Shown: piece after piece, positions 61,960 to 64,000 of the stretch
Layout: each line of letters begins with the position of its first letter
How positions within the stretch are numbered: the stretch's first letter is position 1
DNA from: Betaproteobacteria bacterium
GTDB taxonomy: Bacteria > Pseudomonadota > Gammaproteobacteria > Burkholderiales > Casimicrobiaceae
Assembly (NCBI GenBank): GCA_016720425.1
Contig: JADKKQ010000009.1
Coordinates: 151,487-215,486, forward strand
Direction: 5' to 3'
DNA: 64,000 nt
Translations under genes and position numbers: made by a program
The notes under the pieces: model-generated
What the model saw: the letters and a program-made list of their open reading frames with translations, nothing else
The model's database searches: none
What the model was told of the DNA's origin: nothing

Positions 61960-63107
61960 AGTTCCACCGCCTTGTCGTCGCCGGGAAACAGCATCACCTG
62001 TGCGGGCTCGACACGGAGCGCGACTTGCGAACCCTCTTGCATTCCCTCTGGAACCGCGGTTGCCACCACCTGAACCGAAATAGACCGGTCAAGACCGCAG
62101 TCGACCTCGTAGCTGACGTAGGACCCCAGATAGGTCCTCGCGCGCAACGTGCCGACGATGCCGCTGGAGGCTTCGGTGACGGGGTGCAGCGATACATCCT
62201 GAGGCCGAAAGCCAACCCAGATTTCGCCACGACAATCGGACCCCGGACCCGTGGCGGCAATCGTCGCGCCACTGCGCAGGAGCACAGTTGTGCGACCACC
62301 TCCCCCCGTTGCGTGGCCGCGCAGGAAGTTGCCTTCGCCAATGAACTCCGCAACCCGAAGCGTCCCCGGCCGTGCATAGACATCCTCGGGCGTGCCCACC
62401 TGCAAAACCTCTCCCCCGCTGATTACCGCGAGGCGATCCGACAGGCTCAGCGCTTCTTCCTGGTCATGCGTCACGTAGATTGTAGTGATCCCCAGACTGC
62501 GCTGCAGTATCTTGAGGTCGTTGCGCAATCGCACCCGAAGCTTGGCATCGAGATTAGCTAACGGCTCGTCCATGAGCAATACGCGAGGCCGGATGGCGAT
62601 GGCACGAGCGATGACCACACGCTGCTGCTGCCCCCCGGAAAGCTGCTTCGGCATGCGTTTCTCATAACCCTTGAGGTCAACCATCTCAAGCGTTTCAGTG
62701 ACTCGTTGCGCCGCCTCCGCGCCGCTGATCTTCCGGCTTGCGAGGCCGTAGGCGACGTTGTCCCATACGTTGAGGTGCGGAAAGATGGCGTAATTCTGAA
62801 ACACCATGCCGGTGTTTCGCCGGTGGGCCGGAATGTCATCGACGACCGAACCGCCAATGCTGATCGAACCTTCGAATTGTCGATAGAACCCGGCAATCGC
62901 GCGCAACAGCGTTGTCTTCCCGCAGCCGCTCGGCCCCAATAGGGTGAAGAACTCGCCCGCCTTGATCGACAGGTTCACATGACTGACAACCGTCAGCGAC
63001 CCGAACCGCACGCTGATGTCCACCAGCTCTACCCCAGGCACATTGCTCGGGTCGGAAGTGCGACTCCGGGCTACGGGTGCGGTGTCGGCAAACGACATGG
63101 CATTCAT
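61956..63107 (-). CDS. ABC importer ATPase with TOBE domain
   Basis: 383-aa ATPase of the FbpC/AfuC/PotA class. Walker A is LLGPSGCGKTTLL, the Q loop GMVFQNYAIFPHL, the signature LSGGQQQRVVIARA, Walker B VLLMDEPLANLDA and the H loop IYVTHDQEEA. The C-terminal TOBE region (about 255-375, including EIWVGFRPQDVSL) may bind a regulator. It partners the fused permease (four-base overlap). Confidence 0.94.
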   Translation of the reverse strand: MNAMSFADTAPVARSRTSDPSNVPGVELVDISVRFGSLTVVSHVNLSIKAGEFFTLLGPSGCGKTTLLRAIAGFYRQFEGSISIGGSVVDDIPAHRRNTGMVFQNYAIFPHLNVWDNVAYGLASRKISGAEAAQRVTETLEMVDLKGYEKRMPKQLSGGQQQRVVIARAIAIRPRVLLMDEPLANLDAKLRVRLRNDLKILQRSLGITTIYVTHDQEEALSLSDRLAVISGGEVLQVGTPEDVYARPGTLRVAEFIGEGNFLRGHATGGGGRTTVLLRSGATIAATGPGSDCRGEIWVGFRPQDVSLHPVTEASSGIVGTLRARTYLGSYVSYEVDCGLDRSISVQVVATAVPEGMQEGSQVALRVEPAQVMLFPGDDKAVEL

Positions 63108-63217
63108 CCACGAGAATCCGGCGGGGAGCCATGCATCGACACAGCCGCCCGCCGGCAGTTATACATTGCGGCTCACACCCAAGGCGTGGCTTCGACGCAC
63201 GCCGCCAAATGCGAGAG

Positions 63218-64000
63218 TCAGCGCGTTGCAATCATGATCTCACGCCACTTCGCGAGCCACTCCTTCTGCTCTTTCTTGGCCTCGTCGGTAGGGTAGGCGA
63301 GCAACTTCAGTTCCGCCGCGGCGGGCATACCCTGGGGGAACTTCACCGCCGTGTGGGTGGAACGGCGCCCCGCGAAGGTGTCCACCAGTGCCTGCTGCTG
63401 CTTGGCCGAGAGCACGAAGTCGGCGAACTTCCTGGCGTTTTTCGCGTTCGGTCCCCCCTTGATCTGGAACAGACCGCCCGGCAGCACCACCACCCCGTCG
63501 GTGGGATAGACAATGGCGACCTTGCCCGTCTTCAGGACCCGATACGCTCCCTCCTCGTAGGCCACCCCGATCTTCGCCTCGCCCTGGGCGACTGCGGTGA
63601 AGGGCGCGCTGGAGCTTTCGTCGATGATCATGTTCTTGGCTAAACGCTCCACGAACTCCCATCCCCCGATGAGCTTCCAGTTGACGAGCGCCGCGTAGGA
63701 GGAGCTCGAAGACGAAGGATTGGCAAAACGGATCTTGCCTTTCCATTTCGGATCGCCAAGGTCGGCCCAGGTCTTGGGTGCCTCGGCAGCCGGCACGAGG
63801 TCCTTGTTGTAGACGATGACCATGCCGAACGCGTCAAACGGGGCGTTGTATCCCGTTGGATCGATGAACTCCTTGCCGATTTCCTTGAGCGTTGCGGAGT
63901 CATAGGGCGTGAACAGCTCGGGCGCGCTGCCACCTGTGGTCGAACTTCCTCCCCACAGGAGGTCACCCTGAGGCCGGTCCTTCTCGGCCTTGACCCGACC
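63218..64000 (-). CDS. Second periplasmic binding protein (5' part beyond right edge)
   Basis: The last 260 residues of an FbpA-like binding protein; the frame continues in-frame to the window end, so the signal peptide is outside. ELFTPYDSATLKEIGKEFID, FDAFGMVIVYNKDLVPAAEA and ANPSSSSSSYAALVNWKLIG are typical of the family. The stop is 110 bp upstream of the ATPase gene on the same strand, so it is likely the canonical partner. That leaves the more distant 57259 protein as a second specificity. No intergenic hairpin is obvious. Confidence 0.88.
   Translation of the reverse strand, partial: GRVKAEKDRPQGDLLWGGSSTTGGSAPELFTPYDSATLKEIGKEFIDPTGYNAPFDAFGMVIVYNKDLVPAAEAPKTWADLGDPKWKGKIRFANPSSSSSSYAALVNWKLIGGWEFVERLAKNMIIDESSSAPFTAVAQGEAKIGVAYEEGAYRVLKTGKVAIVYPTDGVVVLPGGLFQIKGGPNAKNARKFADFVLSAKQQQALVDTFAGRRSTHTAVKFPQGMPAAAELKLLAYPTDEAKKEQKEWLAKWREIMIATR

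Noticed and set aside
57259..63107. Ferric-iron importer, the default label for this transporter class
   Set aside because: No Fur-box-like AT-rich palindrome is seen and the associated enzymes act on phosphorylated sugars or polyols, so iron is not the favoured ligand; it is not excluded.

Overview
The window is GC-rich throughout (high GC at third codon positions, roughly mid-60s % by eye) and its gene families point to a proteobacterium, most likely a beta- or gammaproteobacterium with nitric-oxide or denitrification physiology (nnrS, nsrR, a 7Fe ferredoxin with its reductase). I cannot name a species. At least eight genes have their family reading frame split by small indels, several in G or C runs. 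Either this is a draft-quality consensus or parts of the window are decaying; each case is noted in its entry.

Layout. (1) 1-6.4 kb: an oxidoreductase cluster, with a divergent LysR regulator (cut by the left edge), two aldo/keto reductases (one with a Tat signal), a secreted alpha/beta hydrolase, a metallo-beta-lactamase-fold lipoprotein, a cupin and an AhpD/carboxymuconolactone-decarboxylase-like protein. (2) 7.37-13.08 kb: a recombination module with two tyrosine recombinases in tandem, an unrecognised 231-aa protein, an excisionase-like HTH protein and a large serine recombinase. The last codons of the serine recombinase gene run into a 3'-half fragment of an initiator tRNA-Met. (3) 13.4-15.5 kb: a secreted hydrolase followed by IS debris, including three 62-bp tandem repeats made from the 3' end of a dead integrase-core transposase. 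(4) 15.55-20.2 kb: a nitric-oxide-response operon on the minus strand (reductase, ferredoxin, DUF2249, two small unknown proteins, NnrS, cupin) divergent from nsrR, with two matching 25-bp NsrR-like operators between them. (5) 20.3-29.7 kb: Yip1-like membrane protein and MarR regulator, 5-formyl-THF cyclo-ligase, a TetR-controlled DevBCA/MacAB-type ABC exporter, an FmdE-like protein, DUF6448 proteins, and a cluster of broken or chimeric genes (second DUF6448, yccF, XRE regulator).

(6) 30.0-56.3 kb: a conjugation region. On the minus strand lie an HD-type (MOBH) relaxase traI, coupling ATPase traD and a DUF4400 membrane protein. On the plus strand lies an almost complete F-type type IV secretion operon in the order slt-traA-L-E-K-B-dsbC-V-C-trbI-S26 peptidase-traW-U-trbC-N-(unknown)-F-H-G, with most genes overlapping by 1-17 bp. 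This is the SXT/R391-like backbone. No integrase, replication, partition or exclusion gene is seen next to it. Two accessory genes, one a broken DUF4062 gene, sit between traI and the transfer operon.

(7) 56.4-64 kb: a minus-strand locus with two periplasmic binding proteins (one cut by the right edge), a fused two-domain permease and a TOBE-type ATPase, together with a phosphohexomutase and an inositol-monophosphatase-family enzyme. The combination suggests import and processing of a phosphorylated sugar or polyol rather than iron.
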